From: Cellvibrionales bacterium UBA3090 | GTDB lineage: Bacteria; Pseudomonadota; Gammaproteobacteria; Pseudomonadales; Porticoccaceae | Direction: 5' to 3' | DNA length: 14,862 bases | NCBI GenBank assembly: GCA_002367235.1 | Contig: DFBC01000004.1 | Span: 1 to 14,862, forward strand | Shown here: positions 13,511 through 14,862 of the stretch, piece after piece | How the letters are laid out: every line of letters starts with the position of its first letter | Numbering within the stretch: the first letter of the stretch is position 1 | The notes under the pieces: model-generated | Database searches by the model: none | Told to the model about the DNA's origin: nothing | Seen by the model: the letters and a program-made list of their open reading frames with translations, nothing else | Translations under genes and position numbers: made by a program

Positions 13511-14047
13511 ATGTCACATGCATCAAAAGAATTTCTACCGCTGGAAATAGCGGTACTCACTGTCTCTGATACTCGCACTCTGGAGGAGGACACCTCTGGC
13601 CAACTATTGGTCGACAGGCTCACAGAAGCAGGGCACAACCTGGCTGACCGGGTGTTAATCCCCGATGATATCTACCAGTTGCGGGCCGAGGTTTCTCGCT
13701 GGATTGCCGACCCGAAAGTTCAGGTCATTATGACCACAGGCGGCACCGGATTTACCGATCGAGACTCCACGCCCGAAGCACTGGCCCCCCTATTTGATAA
13801 ACAGGTAGAAGGTTTTGGTGAATTATTCCGTCATATCTCCTATCAGGAGATCGGCACATCCACCCTACAATCACGGGCTGTTGCCGGACTATCCAATCGC
13901 ACCTTGATTTTCTGTATGCCGGGTTCCACCAATGCCTGTCGCACAGCCTGGGATAAGATCCTTGGCGAACAACTGGATGCTCGAACCAAGCCATGCAACT
14001 TTATTCCCCACGTCAAACTAACGGCTGTTTGTGAGTCGCGCCAATGA
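13511..14047 (+). CDS. moaB: Molybdenum cofactor biosynthesis protein MoaB
   Basis: A 178-residue MogA/MoaB-fold protein, probably the molybdopterin adenylyltransferase or its MoaB homologue, in the molybdenum cofactor pathway that supplies NarG. The family motifs are MTTGGTGFTDRDSTPEA (74-90) and MPGSTNACRTAWDKIL (136-151), and the PCNFIPHV ending is typical of MoaB. Length is close to E. coli MoaB (170). AAAGAGAA lies 7 nt before the ATG. Its stop overlaps the moeA start by 4 nt (ATGA), so the two are translationally coupled. Pseudomonas carries a moeA1-moaB1 pair beside ubiTUV, so this association recurs. Confidence 0.95.
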   Translation: MSHASKEFLPLEIAVLTVSDTRTLEEDTSGQLLVDRLTEAGHNLADRVLIPDDIYQLRAEVSRWIADPKVQVIMTTGGTGFTDRDSTPEALAPLFDKQVEGFGELFRHISYQEIGTSTLQSRAVAGLSNRTLIFCMPGSTNACRTAWDKILGEQLDARTKPCNFIPHVKLTAVCESRQ

Positions 14048-14862
14048 GCTGCTGCGACCAGGCGGGGCTGCAACCGGTAGAACAAGCACTGGCGACACTG
14101 CTCAGCTTTGCACTGCCCATTGATGAAACTGAAATGGTGCCTGTAGAGCAGGCTTTAAGCCGCGTTCTCGCTGAAGACCAACTATCGGCAGTAGATGTAC
14201 CGCCAGCAGACAACAGCGCTATGGACGGGTTTGCCTTTAACAGTGCCGACACCCAAGACACGGAACCTGTGACACTCACCATCAGCCAACGGATTCCTGC
14301 AGGCGTTGCACCTCAAGCTCTGCAGCCCGGCACCGCCGCACGTATCTTTACCGGCGCGGAGGTTCCTGAGGGTGCGGATACCGTGGTCATGCAGGAAAAC
14401 TGCCAGTGGGATACCACCCCTCAAGGAGACACACTATCTGCAGATAATCAGGTGACACTTCCCGCAGCACCCAAGGCGGGCGACAACATCCGCCCCCAAG
14501 GCCAGGATATTAAAAGCGGCAGTGTGATTATGTCTCGCGGCCATCGTATTAAACCTCAGGATATGGGCTTGCTGGCCTCCGTGGGGATTGCCGAAGTGCC
14601 CGTTTACCGAAAGTTAAAAGTGGCGATCCTCTCGACCGGCGACGAACTGGTAGAACCCGGTACGGAACTTCAGCCGGGTCATATTTACAACTCAAATCGC
14701 TATACCCTGGCAGGACAAATAACGGCCCTGGGGTTTGACTACATTGATCTTGGAATTGTCCCCGACAACGTTGACGCGACCGAACAGGCTCTGCGCAAAG
14801 CCGCAGAACAAGCCGACTGTATTGTCTCCAGTGGCGGAGTCTCCGTCGGTGAAGAAGACCAT
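14044..14862 (+). CDS. moeA: Molybdopterin molybdenumtransferase MoeA (N-terminal 273 residues, cut by right edge)
   Basis: MoeA inserts molybdate into adenylated molybdopterin to complete the cofactor of NarG and other molybdoenzymes. The frame is open from ATG 14044, which overlaps the moaB stop, to the window edge: 273 complete codons of roughly 410 expected. Motifs: DNSAMDG (56-62, Asp61 matching E. coli Asp59), FTGAEVPEGADTVVMQEN (102-119, Thr103), QGQDIKSG (Asp155, matching E. coli Asp142), LSTGDELVEPG (about 196-206) and SSGGVSVGEED (262-272). The N-terminus carries an unusual Cys3-Cys4 pair. No frameshift was found when every codon was read. The C-terminal domain IV lies outside. Confidence 0.95.
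   Translation, partial: MSCCDQAGLQPVEQALATLLSFALPIDETEMVPVEQALSRVLAEDQLSAVDVPPADNSAMDGFAFNSADTQDTEPVTLTISQRIPAGVAPQALQPGTAARIFTGAEVPEGADTVVMQENCQWDTTPQGDTLSADNQVTLPAAPKAGDNIRPQGQDIKSGSVIMSRGHRIKPQDMGLLASVGIAEVPVYRKLKVAILSTGDELVEPGTELQPGHIYNSNRYTLAGQITALGFDYIDLGIVPDNVDATEQALRKAAEQADCIVSSGGVSVGEEDH

Noticed and set aside
1..14862. Mobile elements, CRISPR arrays, tRNA/rRNA genes or phage genes
   Set aside because: None were recognised; there are no transposase or integrase frames, regularly spaced repeats or cloverleaf sequences, and the gene content is coherent.

Overview
The window is a nitrate-respiration island from a gammaproteobacterium. NarG, NarX and NarL, and the UbiU/UbiV/UbiT proteins, resemble their Enterobacteria and Pseudomonas counterparts closely, and the narK1-narK2-narG order with divergent narXL is the Pseudomonas-type layout. 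Moderate base composition and several CTA/TTA/AAA-rich stretches suggest a marine lineage (Oceanospirillales/Cellvibrionales-like), but the genus cannot be fixed from this sequence. All recognised genes read as intact, except narG and moeA, which are cut by the window edges.

Layout. (1) 1-3849, minus strand: narK1, narK2 and the first 288 codons of narG, an operon importing nitrate, exchanging nitrate for nitrite and reducing nitrate. (2) 3850-4078: shared control region with an FNR/ANR-type box and a perfect 7-2-7 NarL-type palindrome. (3) 4079-7227, plus strand: narX, narL and, 21 nt downstream, ubiT. (4) 7318-9238, minus strand: ubiU then ubiV, the O2-independent ubiquinone hydroxylation pair, convergent with ubiT. 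(5) 9311-9742, minus strand: a universal stress protein, separated from ubiU by a strong intrinsic terminator. (6) 9743-10180: a 438-bp divergent control region with two FNR-type boxes, each with a NarL-like element on its far side. (7) 10181-13477, plus strand: an NrtP/NasA-like nitrate transporter (third nitrate transporter in the window), then a PP2C phosphatase fused to a Ser/Thr kinase with a C-terminal membrane anchor. (8) 13511 to the right edge: moaB and moeA (4-nt overlap), molybdenum cofactor genes.

Together these make nitrate respiration work without oxygen: transporters deliver nitrate, NarG (with NarHJI off the left edge) reduces it, MoaB/MoeA help make its molybdenum cofactor, UbiTUV keep up the ubiquinone pool anaerobically, and NarXL plus an FNR-type regulator co-ordinate expression. 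The most notable points are a shared promoter layout (NarL-type element about 52-57 bp upstream of an FNR box) at narK1, the usp promoter and the NrtP-like gene; a narK1 transporter lacking the conserved TM2 arginine; a NarK2 with an extra two-helix insertion; the split of ubiT from ubiUV; and a membrane-anchored kinase/phosphatase beside a nitrate transporter.
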